From Pohlia nutans (lineage: Eukaryota; Streptophyta; Bryopsida; Bryales; Mniaceae): a stretch of DNA of 64,000 bases. The position numbers were made by a program, and so were the translations under genes. Below the pieces are notes generated by a model. It worked only from the letters and a program-made list of their open reading frames with translations, did not search any database and was not told the origin of the DNA. Location of the stretch: the NCBI GenBank assembly GCA_022496805.1, contig CM040086.1, forward strand, positions 11,596,501-11,660,500. The letters run 5' to 3'. This document shows positions 45,606 through 57,194 of this stretch, piece after piece (position 1 is the stretch's first letter; every line of letters begins with the position of its first letter).

Positions 45606-46529
45606 TTAGCCAACGTCTATGTAACACTGTCACGACTTCGTTCTTTAAATGGTCTCGTAATACTTCGCGACATCGCTTTTGACGAAATCAAGAAATTTAA
45701 ATTTAACAAAGGCAGTGTTCAATACATGCTACAAAACCATCAAACTTCTCCTGATAATCAACCAAATGAACAACAACTTCCACATCCTCCGAAAATAAAT
45801 ACATCAAACACCAAAAACTACAAACCACACCCCACAATCAAATCACCAATATCAAAAGATATTGAATCACTAATATTTGAAAATATTGAATCACCAATGC
45901 CTACAAATATTAAATCACCAATATCTGCTAATATCGAACCACCAACATCTGAACACATCACACTACCCAACAACTATTGGATAAGTAGATTTGAATTAAC
46001 ACGACATCATGAGGTCACACTACTCAATTCATCTGGATGGTTAAGTGATGAACACATGGGAGCAGGAATGCAAATATTGTATGAACATCAACTAAAGCAT
46101 CAAGGTTATGAAGAACATTCTTATGCCACGTTACATAGGAGATCAAAATACACAAGAAGTTGTCTTCAACACTTGTTCATAAATGGAAACCATTGGATTC
46201 TTGCTCTCTTACAACCAAATAATATACATTACCAAGCCATAATATATGATTCCAAAAAACCTCAAAACTCATTGTTACCACATGACATAAATCAAAAACT
46301 CCAACAACTCATGCCTACTATAACATTTCACTATAAATATGCAAACGTTTTGCAACAACCAGACAATTCATCATGTGGAGTTTTTGCATTAGCATATGCA
46401 ACTGACATCGCATATGAAATAAATCCTGAAACATCAATATACAATATTTCTTATATGAGACAACATCTAAGAGACTACATCACACAATCAAGAATGATAC
46501 CATTTCCAAAACAAAACATAATGCATTAA
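45582..46529 (+). CDS. PIF1-helicase C-terminal tail fused to Ulp1-type (C48) cysteine protease
   Basis: One open frame runs from 45582 to a stop at 46529; the first internal Met is at 45726 (267 residues from there). Before that Met the frame reads NVYVTLSRLRSLNGLVIL, helicase motif VI as in PIF1 helicases, so the frame is the 3' end of a longer protein cut at about 45605. After an Asn/Pro-rich linker with five 8-residue repeats (I-E/K-S-P type, about 38-78) comes a protease domain: WLSDEHM, then NHW with His156, YDS with Asp175 and QPDNSSCG with Gln211 and Cys217, the full Ulp1 catalytic set. Such proteases remove SUMO or similar modifiers; fusion to a PIF1 helicase is typical of mobile-element proteins (Helitron-like). 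Codons are far more AT-rich than in the two host genes. The protease part looks intact; no promoter is evident. Confidence 0.7.
   Translation, partial: RFSACERFLANVYVTLSRLRSLNGLVILRDIAFDEIKKFKFNKGSVQYMLQNHQTSPDNQPNEQQLPHPPKINTSNTKNYKPHPTIKSPISKDIESLIFENIESPMPTNIKSPISANIEPPTSEHITLPNNYWISRFELTRHHEVTLLNSSGWLSDEHMGAGMQILYEHQLKHQGYEEHSYATLHRRSKYTRSCLQHLFINGNHWILALLQPNNIHYQAIIYDSKKPQNSLLPHDINQKLQQLMPTITFHYKYANVLQQPDNSSCGVFALAYATDIAYEINPETSIYNISYMRQHLRDYITQSRMIPFPKQNIMH
45838..45957 (+). repeat. 24-bp coding repeat, five units
   Basis: Five copies of a 24-base unit with the core AT(T/C)GAATCACCAATATCT encode an 8-residue repeat in the linker before the protease domain. No frame disruption occurs. 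Confidence 0.75.
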
Positions 46530-46781
46530 TATATATATGAATATGACATGCACAATATATAAACCATCTTCAAATAAAAACAATATCTCTCTATATATAA
46601 TATATCTAAACATAAATAAATACATACCACTACTATAAGTATCATATTCATTACATAAACATGTACATACCACTACTATAATTATTATATAATAACATAT
46701 ATACCAACTTCGTCCTTCAATTATGTATCAATGTATTATAAGATATCAATCGTCACTGGTAATGCGGAGAGCAGCGAAGCC

Positions 46782-46785
46782 CTAG
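46782..46785 (+). other. Possible Helitron-type 3' terminus (CTAG before T)
   Basis: A short GC-rich block (GCGGAGAGCAGCGAAGCC) in otherwise AT-rich DNA ends in CTAG followed by T, about 250 bp after the protease stop. Helitrons end CTRR and insert before T, usually with a hairpin just inside; no good hairpin is visible here. Weak candidate. Confidence 0.2.
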
Positions 46786-46796
46786 TTTTAATATAA

Positions 46797-47200
46797 GACA
46801 ATGATACATAGTGAACACAAAGTGGCACAAATAGTCACATGGCACAAATAGGGTGGTTTACCTTAGTACTAAACTTGATATTAGAGCATGATGTCCAAAA
46901 CCACTAGCTGCATCAAATTAGTGTCGATAGTAACTTTAGGCATCATGCTTTGACACTATTCTTTAATGCCAAAAACCACCTTTCTACTATCAAAACAAAT
47001 TAAACACTTGTTTTAAATTTCACATAAGGTAATTCATCCAATTTGTATCACAATTCAGAAGCCATCCTATTTGTGTCACTATGTACCAATAGTGTACATA
47101 TCAAAATTTAGTTTAAATATAATACACACATACATAGTGACCACAAAGTGACACAAGTAGTCAAATCATACAAATAAGATGGATTACCTTACAACAAGGT
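46797..47200. repeat. CCTATTTGTG repeat family, inverted and tandem pieces
   Basis: ACATAGTGAACACAAAG...CACAAATAGGGTGGTTTACC at 46807-46865 is inverted relative to CCATCCTATTTGTGTCACTA at about 47072 and repeated directly at 47132-47190. Related right ends occur at 25555-25600 and 43700-43760. Probably a MITE with long termini plus a partial second copy. Confidence 0.55.
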
Positions 47201-48918
47201 TACTACACCACATAGAATAATTCATGCAGTTGAATCTAAAAAAACATTTGGATTTTTATTTTTTATTTTTATATTAACCAATATGTATTTAAAATATTGA
47301 AAGTGTGTTTTTTAAATTTGATTTTTTTGTATAATTGGCTATAAGTATGAGATTTACGACATGCTCAAATTGAACATGCATTTATAATTTTTGTATTTAT
47401 AGAAGAGTCCAAATTTCCATTTTATAACAATTAGTTTCATTGTATGTATTTATCTTATTGATGACTAATTGCAAATGAATATGTACAACGGATTTGATGA
47501 ATTTATAGATATGATCAATCTACAGATCTAAAAGCAATCGGGTGTCTACTGTACATGGAAGGCAAGGTCGGCACTTCCAAAAGTAATTATTAATAAATTG
47601 GCTATCAATAGCTAACATTATTTTTTTTCAGCGGCTAAACGTTTTATTTTATTTTTTGTTCACGATTTTTGTTGAGTGTTATTTTTATTCTATTTTTTCC
47701 ACTTTTTGTTGACTTTATTTTTGTTGATTTTGACAAAATACTTAATATATTTACTTATTTGTTTGGCATTTTTTGGGGGAATTGTTTTCTACCAACCCTA
47801 CCTTCTACATACGGTATCAATTAGGACGAACTCACATAGGACGGCTCACATAGAAAAAAATTGTCACTAGAGTGCTCATAAAAGAGTAGAAGTATTCACA
47901 TTGATAGATAGATAGAAACTCTAAACCTCTTTTGAGGTAAGCTTGAATAAAGTGTTTGTTTGTAATAACAATGACTCAGTGCCGATCGGACAAAGGGTCA
48001 TTGTAATATCCAAATTTACATCTCATAGGACTCAATCCCCAAGTATTGATAAACGGAGAAAAAGTGGCGTTTCTAATATAAAGAGAGGATTTGTCCATCC
48101 AAGATTTCAATAAAGGTGTTGCAAAGTTCAAGGAATCAAAGGTTAACCTTTTACGTTGAATAGGGTATTAAGGAGACCCATACTAATTTATCAAGATTTC
48201 ACACTATATAAATATTTACCATTGATGTAAAAAACACGGTATTTTGTATTTTTGTTTTTGACATAAATAATATGGCAGTCACAAATTTATATAAGTTTTT
48301 GCCACAAAATAATATTTTTTTACTACGAGATGACTTTTACAGGGTAAGTCTCTCTAATTTTTAGTCCTGTTAATATCCCTATTTGGTACACAAAATTTTC
48401 ATACTATGAATTCAAAAAATTTAGGATTTGTTAATCGAATTTATTTTCTAACTTTTTTTATTCAATGTATGAAGCGCGGGTTGGACTTCGTTAAGTATTT
48501 GTCACCTTAGGGTTTTATTCATACCATATTTGTGGTTGTTGATTAATTGACAAAAATGACAAATTATTTATTTATTTATTTTTGCTTATAAGAAGACAAT
48601 TCCTAGAAAAGAGATAGCATAGTAAATTTTGAACAACATTTACTAATACATGGACCAAAATTTGTACCCGAGTTTTGACAATTATCCCTTTTTTGAAAAT
48701 TTAAAGATGATTATGAAGCTTTCTTCTACTTTGTATCCAAAAATTGTCGATCAGAATAAATGAATCGAGGAATGAATCAATCAAATGTTGCAGCAATGTG
48801 TGTGATGCAACATCACATATTAGCAAAATGATTGGACATCTTACTTGTTGCTTGCCAAGTTTGCATACAATAACATCGTCCATGCTTTGACTCAAGAAAC
48901 GTCATTCTATGCCCAATA
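47201..48918. other. AT-rich intergenic DNA
   Basis: No gene or element was recognised. Confidence 0.4.
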
Positions 48919-48996
48919 TGATGATTTGACACTAGTATGCTAGTAAAATTTACAAATGTGATGATTTATACTAGTATGCTAGTATCATTTACACAT
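48919..48996. repeat. 39-bp tandem duplication
   Basis: Two units share TGATGATTT and ACTAGTATGCTAGTA and differ at a few positions. Confidence 0.65.
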
Positions 48997-49108
48997 GGTG
49001 GAGTGAATTATAGTTCCCTCGTTCTTGTTGTTATGAACATGTTTAAAGAAGTTCTTAATTCATCAACATATTTTGGATCAAAAATCAAAGACATCCAAAT
49101 GAAACATT

Positions 49109-49800
49109 TTAACCTCTAAAGGACCAGAGGTGTTTTTGTTCCAAAAGCATACCTAAAATCCCATTTCTAGTGCATGTAGCCATTTTTTTTTTAAATTCTA
49201 TATTTAACTGTAGAATTTTGTACCAAATTTCATGTGATAAAATTTTATCAACTTTGGGCATATAAATTTCATAGTATAAGAACTTTAATAGTGAAAAAAA
49301 ACATTTTATTTTTCACTTTGAAAAATTAGATCAACAAAATTTGAATCCTCTTGATCCCTAAGTGTTGAGGGCTTTTGAACATAACTTAAATGTACTATAA
49401 GATGTGACTTCAAAGAACAACTGTAAGGCATTTTGATTAGAGGACATATGTATCTTTGAAATCATTCTGAAGAGCCTAAAGCATTGTTCAATACGAAACA
49501 ATGATAGGACATTCAAACTGCTAATACGAAAAATAAACAAAAAGACTAAAGAAAAAGAAAATAGAAATACCAGAGTGAGCACTTCAATTAAATTAAATAC
49601 AACCACAACTTGTGTATTGCAAAGTGAATGAACAAATGTTCTTTATTCTTATCCTTTTTGGAAAAATATGTACAAAATGCATAAACCTTCGTCTTGAAGG
49701 AAACGTATTTAGTGTGCGCGTTGCTAGAGCACCTATGGATTAGCGAATGTTAATTAAGTTTGAAAAGATAGAATTTTATATTTTTCAATTGAATTAATAA
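49109..49800. other. Left end of a decayed TTAA element and flanking DNA
   Basis: TTAACCTCTAAAGGACCAGAG at 49109 is a family K-like left terminus. No matching right terminus was found. Nothing else was recognised up to 49800. Confidence 0.4.
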
Positions 49801-49869
49801 TTTTTGATATTGGAAATTCACCAAAATTACATAAATTCAAAAAATAAATTCAGCCCATCTACCAAGTTC

Positions 49870-51325
49870 ACTTTTACTATGACTCCAAAATTCACTTTCA
49901 TTGCTAGCCCGGAAAACACGGGGCCCCAGATTTCAGAAAAGAAAATTGTGAGCGGGTCCACGTATACAAGGAGGGGTCCACGTAAAATTATGGATTTCAC
50001 GAAAAATAATGGATTCCTGCATTTTGAGGGGGTCCACGTACGACGGACGGAGCGTTGACGGGGTGCTGACGAGGCTGAGGGATGGGGGGCGTCTCTATAT
50101 CCCCGGTGGTCTTGAATGCGAGACCCCTGCGAGACCACTGTTCATGCCCCCCCCCCCCCCCCCTTTTTCTGAAATTTCCATTTTGGGCACCTTCGGTGCT
50201 TTTATTGGCAATTTGTTTTGCAAATTTGGGGCCTACGGCTCCAACTTATCCTTGGGGCACCTATTTGGGAATAAAAAACCATTGGAGGAGGGGGTTGTTT
50301 TTTAAGGTGGGCCCTGACAAGGACAAAAATAGGGGGCTCTTTTGTCCCCATTCATTCAAGACCACCGGGGGATTTATTGAAACCGCTCGGAAGGCAGGTG
50401 ATCGGGCAGGTGATCGGGAGCGGCGATCGGGCGGGAGCGATCGGAAGGTGAGACTTCGGGGAGCGCAGTGTTGTTCTGGTGAGTATTGGTTTTGTCCATA
50501 TGCCCTGTTTTTTAGGGTTTCTTATCATTTGGAACCGACTCCTCTAGATTGTTGAAGATGAAGAAATGGGTTGTGGGTAGGCAGCTTGCATCGCATGGAA
50601 AAGGATCTGGGTCGTTGGTGAACGTTGATGCTAGTCCGTGGTCCTATTTTCTGTGTTTGCATTGTTGGTAGATGTTTTTGAATGTTTGCAAGGTTTGCAA
50701 GGTTCTTAAATGTTTTCAATATTGGTAACCTGCAGATACACGGCAACTTTTTTGCTCCCCTGATACTGATGAAGATCTCTTGCTCGTTGTGCAGATGAGA
50801 CGAATCGAAGAGCCTGAGGACTCAGAAGAAGAAGAATAGGCGGGAAGCTTGCTTTGGACGTGAATTCAATGCTTTCGGCCTGTATCGTGCGCTGGAAATG
50901 GTTCTGTAACTGGCGGGGCAAGCTTATTGTCAATCATCTTGGGATTCTATGGACCTTTTAAAAGGCGTCTGTCGAATTACGGTTTAGGTTGAAGACGTTG
51001 CTGAAGGATGGTGTGGATAAGGTTAGGTTTGTTCGGTTAATTTCAGGCGTGAATTTGGAAATGTAAACATTTTTGGAACTCTGTAAACATTTTGTTTCAT
51101 ATTTGGGTTTTTTTCACCCACATATTTGGTGTTTGGAAATATTTTATTTTTTTGATTTTTTTTTTCAATTTTGCCATGTGGCACCCCCACAAGGGGTCCA
51201 TGTGGCACAAAATGAATTAAAAAATTTCATTTCTCTCAATTTTTCTCTCAATTTTTCTGCTCGAGCAATTCGTGACACTAGGTATAAACTCAATCACTAT
51301 GACCCCAAAATTCACTTTTACTACT
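49870..51325. other. Region between 30-bp direct repeats, with gene-like fragments
   Basis: CCAAAATTCACTTT with ACTATGAC upstream occurs at about 49876 and 51296. Between them are three or four GGGTCCACGTA repeats (49955-50040), the fold-back 50101-50370, and a GC-rich stretch 50390-50840 that resembles a plant leader. A terminal frame at 50795-50839 after TTGTGCAG encodes MRRIEEPEDSEEEE and stops, like an acidic C-terminal exon. I cannot identify a parent gene. Confidence 0.3.
50101..50370. mobile_element. Fold-back element with 18-bp perfect termini
   Basis: CCCCGGTGGTCTTGAATG at 50101-50118 is the exact reverse complement of 50353-50370. Inside are a run of about 17 C at 50146-50162 and GC-rich GGGCACCTTCGGTGC and GGGGCCTACGGC blocks. 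No clear target duplication. Confidence 0.6.
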
Positions 51326-52040
51326 AGTATAGACTTAAGATCCATGACAGTAAATGAGCTCATTGTTTGTTTTTAACACTTTTTTGTAGTAATATACTAC
51401 AAGATTGTTCAATTGAATTTTATTTCTTTTTCTTTTTTAAATTTATTTTATATATGAGGTTTTTTTGGTCAATCACTAAAATTATAATTTTCAGAGCAAT
51501 TTTTGGAATGATATGTCAAATTCTATTGTATTAAGGTCAAAATTCAAATCACAGGTACAAGCAAAGAAAAAGATCCCAATGGTTTCATCTTCTCCAATTC
51601 TGCACTAATGTATATCATCTCATAGGTAATCAAAGAACAATATTAATTCTCTCAAAATTAAAGTTTAAAGTAATGATTTCAATCATCTCACAAAAAATCA
51701 TCCCTCCAAATAGGAGCAAAACAACAAAACTCCCTCTCCTTCCTCCCTTCCCTCCCCACGATTCTCTTTCCAATTTTCTTGGAATGTAAAATTTACTAAA
51801 ACATGCATATTTTCTAAATTAAGCCTCTTTTTTTCATCACCTTTCTAAAGCAGCAATCCATTTCAATTTTAGTTGAAAAAATCCATTTTTTTCTTCATTA
51901 TTCTTTCAAAACAAGCCCATAGGGGTGACGGGGCTTGTTTTGACCCTTAAAAGTTAATCACTTTTACTTCAAAAATGTTCATTTTCATAGTTTTTGGAAT
52001 TGTTTTAAACAAATAGTGAAGGTTCTTTAGAGACTAACCC
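51326..52040. other. AT-rich intergenic DNA
   Basis: No gene was recognised. A right-end-like AAAGTTAATC occurs at about 51951. Confidence 0.35.
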
Positions 52041-52618
52041 TTAACCCTTAATTGCCCACGCGTCCATTTTTTGGACCATGTACTGATTTTATCCACATTT
52101 TCTCATCCGTCAAGCACTTTATGTAGTGTGATTTTTTTACTATAAATTTTATGGGAAGTTAGCTTTATGCATGTATGAACCCATTAGAAAGGGGATGATT
52201 TGTGAAAATTCTATGCCTCATTTCATATTGCAGTGATTTATCAAAAAAAATCTAAGATCTTGGTTTGATACAATTCAAAAGTGTTATTGAAAAAGTCAAC
52301 TCATAAAATTAAGCAACAAAAAAATCTCCAAAAATCACTACACTCAGAGTATTACATTTCAACCTCATCACAACAAATTTCATACATAGATTGTCAATAT
52401 CTTATTTGTGATCCAATTACAAAACATTTTTGAATTTTTAGTTTCAATCTTTATACAAAAATATTAGTGATTTGCAATCATAGATCACATAGTATGGATA
52501 GAATCTAAAATTCATTACATAAAACTTTTATTTATTCATCAAGTTCAAAATATTCATTTTAGTTGCATATTATAATTCATCTTTACAATTCTCCTAAGCT
52601 ATGGGCATTTAGGGTTTA
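52041..52618. mobile_element. TTAA-bounded element, family A copy 4
   Basis: Left end TTAACCCTTAATTGCCCACG, right end ATGGGCATTTAGGGTTTAA. The inverted repeat is CCCTTAATTGCCCA / TGGGCATTTAGGG. The interior has all family A landmarks. About 578 bp. Confidence 0.8.
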
Positions 52619-53120
52619 AATGTTCACCATGACCCGAGAGATCATTTGTGACCAAAAAACCCAATTTATTCCCTCAATATTCCAATTTCAGCCAATTTTT
52701 GCATGATTTGTGTGATAGAGTTATTCATTTGTGAGAGTAGTCAATATTTAGTAATAAATAGATATAAAAAATTTGAGGTTTATTTGAAGTCAAAAAGACT
52801 TTGACCCTGTATAAGTCCATGATTTTGTATTTGATCAAGTTGTTTTTGTTTCCAATATGTGTCAAATGATTTATATTATTCACTTTATTCAAAAAAACTA
52901 ATTTTAGACTCAATCTTTCATCCATTTATGAAAAAACCATAAATAGTAATAGAAAGAGCATATTGCGATGACCTACTTTGAAGCAATGAAAAATAGTTGA
53001 AATGGTCAATTGGAGTAAATTTTTAAAAAAAATTGTCTTCTTTTTTATATTATTTATGAAAAGCTACAAAAGAAAATGGCCCTCAAAAATAAGGAAAATC
53101 CTTGGGCGTTTAAAGGTTAA
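52616..53120. mobile_element. TTAA-type element adjoining family A copy 4 (candidate)
   Basis: It follows the previous element through TTTAAATG and ends TTGGGCGTTTAAAGGTTAA at 53120. The left terminus is degenerate. Non-coding. Confidence 0.4.
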
Positions 53121-53390
53121 CAGACTATGCATAATACTCCCAAGGCCTTCTCAAAGGCTCATTATTTTTGTATTGAAGGAACTAAGGTGATTTCTAATTA
53201 TACTAAATTTTTGAAAATCTAATTCTATACATGTGTAAAATTATGCACATCAAAATTCATAATACACAAATATAAATAAAAGATAAAAATTGGCAATAAG
53301 TTGTAATGTTACTACATTGCCATAATTTGTCACTTTCTAACTCTATCATGCACTTTCAAGAATTCTATTTTTTTGGGTAAAATTAATATG

Positions 53391-53905
53391 GTTAGAAAGA
53401 GTTTCTTTAGAAACATAAACTACAAGATATGTCAATAAGTCATTAGTCACTATAGAATACAACATACCGGTAAGACAAAGTGATATAGCATTTATTCGTA
53501 AGTCATTGTCATATAGATAAATTTCAGTCTTAGCTTTATTAAAATACCAGCTTACCATGTCACTTGTATAAAACGGCTTAGGTTTTGTTTATTTTTAAAT
53601 AGAGCTGTCAGACTATTACTTATCAATACTTCATGACATTTATATAAGGCTTTGAATTAGTTTATGTCAAAGAGTAAAATAAAAAAACATAGCATATCTT
53701 GTTAAGTCATAGTCATTAAAGAATATAGCATGTCTTAATAAGTAAAAGTCATGTAGGTAAATTTCAAACTTAAGTGTACTAGAATACTAATTTACCATGT
53801 AATGCATGTAAATCGGGTTTTGTCTATTCTTAAGCAAAGTTGTTAGAATGATGACCACCAATAATTCATGACATCAATACAAGGCTTTGTATGGACCAAT
53901 AATTC
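53391..53905. repeat. Two tandem units of about 240-290 bp within the large repeat
   Basis: Each unit has CATAGTCATT..AGAATA, AGGTAAATTTCA, ACTAGAATAC or AAAATACCA, TTACCATGTAA and a TTCATGACAT end. The corresponding pair in the other large repeat is at 58975-59470. Confidence 0.55.
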
Positions 53906-54370
53906 ATGACATTAATACAAACTTGCCACTAACACATTATGACACTAACAAATTATGACAATATCCCATGTTTGTTTATTAGTAGAAATTAAACTGACCA
54001 CCAACACATCATGACAATATCCCACAATTAAAGATATTGCTTATTAGCAAAACTATGCATTATTAAGCAATGATACATTTTGACAATATTGTATGATTAC
54101 ACTATTTACTAGCACACGTACTTATCACTAAAATAATGACTACAATTGTACTACCACTAGTAGAAATGTTGTCTTAAATGTTGTCCAATGTGACATGGTT
54201 TCAACGATTAAATGTCACTTACAACATGTTTTTAACAAACACTTTATTCACGTTAGCATCCAAAGAGGACATGAGTCTTTATCTCTCTATTTGATGGTGC
54301 TTAACACTTGTTCATAGGCATGAATAGCCTTTCTAACAATATAATTGTTTGTGTAATACTAAAGACTTAA

Positions 54371-54717
54371 GGTAGAAGCACCAAAAACTATTAGGTACCA
54401 AATGTAGTCACTTATTAAAGCACTTGTTTCAACTTCAGGAGTTCCCAATCTAGTTATCACAAGGGTTAATTATAAATACCAAGTTAGCAATTTGATTGGA
54501 CTAGAAATGAAAGACATTACTAGTACACCTACTAACATCAATAATGGTCTATGCATATTAAGTTTGGAAATTTATAAGAAAATCATACATTGTGAAAAAA
54601 TTAATTTTTAGCTTGGTTATTAAAGCCAAGGTTTTATGTGTTGCAAATTTTTATCATTGAAATCAGCGCTCTAAGTAGATTGAAATGTTTGAAGTAACAG
54701 CAATCGTACCCCTTACC
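54371..54717. mobile_element. MITE, family H copy 1
   Basis: Ends GGTAGAAGCACC and CCCCTTACC, flanked by TAA/TTA. The interior (CACTTGTTTCAACTT, AGTTCCCAATC, ATACCAAGTTAGCAA) is the reverse complement of 61124-61492. Same terminus type as 4560 and 40652. Confidence 0.75.
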
Positions 54718-55910
54718 TTATTTATATACACTAAGAGCCTTTCTTAGTATTGTAGGAACAATTAATATTGGCTAAATAATTTGACCTAAATAATTAGATT
54801 GCATGTCAATATATATATATATATATGCCTAAGAGGAGCTTGATTTGTAACGATGTCAAAGAGAATGGTGAAAGGGAACGCAAAAGCTCAAAGATGAGCC
54901 AATTCTAAAGGAGCTGTGGAAAGAGGATTCGCGCTCGAGTTCCCAACCGAGCTCACGCCAAAGCCCGTGCATGAAGTCTCGAGACAAGGTGATAAAGGCT
55001 GTTGATATTGAGGGATTAATTGTTGCAAGTTGCTACTTTTGTGGAACTAAGTCTCAAGCGACTAAAACGCAAGTGGATGATTGTTGTTGTATAGGCAAAG
55101 TTTGGGCTATAAGGCAAAGTTTGGGCTTCAACATTTGTGCAATGTAAAGCATGTACAATTGCTTGATGAGAAAGTCAATTCGTAATCATTTATCATGTCA
55201 ATCAACGTCTTTTGATCAAATAAATATATTCATGGACAAGAAAAGAAAACATTAAGTAAATACCAATGTTTTGTATCCTCTAGTAATGATATGAGACATT
55301 GGAAATTTAGAATATATTCTATTGTAGTTAAAATTATCATTGGGACAAACATGCATGTATAAGTGAAAAGTTTTTGAATTTTGACTATGAACACTAATAA
55401 TGTGTTTGTCTTCAATTTTCTCCATATCTACTAATTTCATCTCAAAAAGTTCATATTCAGTCAATACTTCTCATCAAACGTAGTTGAATGATCCTACCAC
55501 TAAAACAAAAATGGGATTTTGTGACTAAAAAATATGACTGTATTTTTAGTCGTTCTTTGTAAAACAAAATTGTGATGGCTAGGAGATGTTTCTATTTTGC
55601 ATTGCCAACTGCAATAGTTGTATTACCAACTGCACCAGTTGTATAGCTCGCTACATTTGGTTGTCAGGGGCAATTATTGTTGATTTTTGCAATCAACGAT
55701 TAAGATAAATCAATTAAATCAATCAAAATTAATGTCCTAACTAGTTGTAATCGACTACTTGTATAACAACCAGTCATAGAATCTCATTATTCTTCTAGTG
55801 TACACAATCACACTTAAGTACTATCTTTAATGTAATTACCTTCTTAGTTTTTACTACCCCAAGTAAGTATCATGTTTTAACTCGTGAAAAGTCTTGTTTA
55901 AAGACAAACA

Positions 55911-56041
55911 CGAGAATCTAATATTTATGCTTGAGCGGATTTATAGATAAAAATTTATGCGCCCACAAATGTTAAATTCTAAATATGTTGCAGGGGGAAT
56001 TATGGACCATTGTTTTGCTAATATAAATTGGATGTGGTATT
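55911..56041. other. AT-rich spacer
   Basis: Nothing recognised. Confidence 0.3.
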
Positions 56042-56494
56042 GTGCATAACTCTCTAGCGGTGAGAACTGCAAATTTGTACAAGCGTCTCTACTCGCAAGG
56101 CTGGCGCGCTAAGTACCACAGCCCAGGCCGGCACGATATGATCAACCTCAACACGGGCAACCACACGAATCGAACCTCGAGGCTCAAGCCGCCGACGGTG
56201 CCGTGGGTCGACCATGAAGGCCGTAAGAGAAGTGTGAAGGACGGAGTAGGACGACTCCAAGAGCAAAGGTTTCGGGCCCGTGAAATTAGAGCAGCTTGAT
56301 GATTTGGACCTTCATAGGGAACCAAGGTCAAAGGAAGGAGGACTCGGAGACCAAACAAAAAATTCTTTTCCGATGACATGCAGACTCCAGGAAACTACAA
56401 AAAGAGAGATTCAAGCATTCAGAAGTCTAAACGTCAAGTTCGCACCCTGGCTTCCACGTTCTCTAAAAAAAAGTAACGGAAACAAAACCAATTA
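56042..56494 (+). other. GC-rich exon-like island, unidentified
   Basis: In AT-rich surroundings, 56060-56320 is markedly GC-rich with an open frame of 85 codons from 56042 (contains YSQGWRAKYHSPG and KPPTVPWVDHEGRKRS). A splice-acceptor-like CTCTAG precedes it. I do not recognise the product, and opposite-strand frames are equally open. It may be a captured exon or a decayed gene piece. Confidence 0.3.
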
Positions 56495-57194
56495 AACGAA
56501 CACATGCCGAAGCTGCTTTTGGTCCGCCACATATTACTTCTTCCAAACTTGCCATATCTAAAGTACTAATTTCAATCATATGGAAGAGAATTTTCCCCCA
56601 TGCAAGAGCAAAGAAACAAAATCAACCAACTTTGAATGCTACAATCTCACTATTGGCAGACTTTCAACAGTTGAATTTTGGTCTAGGACTCATATTCAAA
56701 GTTAGTTTAAAGATCATATTGTTGGAATGAAGTAGCATAACATTCAGTAGCTTTCAAAGAAACTGCCTTTTAGTTTCATTCACCTTTAAATATGGAGTGA
56801 CTAGTGATTTCTTATTGAATGAACTATTGAATTAAATAAACAATCACAAAACACTGATGAATTGTGAATGAATCAAATAAACAATAAAAAAACAATGTTG
56901 AATTGTGATTGAATGAAATAAACAACAAAACACTCTTGAATTGTGATTGAATGAGTGCTTTCTATTACTGTTAACTATGGTTGATTGCTCTTGCTTAATG
57001 CCACATGTCCCCATAGCTACTAATGTGATGTGGAATATCCCACATCATTTCATTGAGGGGATCAAATGATGTGGGATATTCCACATCATTCTATTGAAGG
57101 GAGGCAATAGTCACATAGGCTGCTAAATGTTATAAGAAAGAGGATTTGTTTTGACAGTTTTTGGAGTTCATCTAAATACATAATGAAGTCCCTT
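56495..57194. other. AT-rich intergenic DNA with one palindrome
   Basis: No gene was recognised. At about 57028-57090 TGATGTGGAATATCCCACAT and ATGTGGGATATTCCACATCA form a hairpin with arms of about 24 bp. Confidence 0.5.

Larger units (their letters stand above)
53105..55910. repeat. Large diverged repeat, copy 1
   Basis: Shares ordered blocks with 57195-60120: ACTATGCATAATACTCCCA with GGAACTAAGGTGATTT at 53122-53195; units around GTCATTAGTCACTATAGAAT and CTTACCATGT at 53391-53905; and TACCCCAAGTAAGTATCATG with AAAAGTCTTGTT at 55854-55900. The middle differs through insertions and deletions. No coding region was recognised. Confidence 0.5.
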
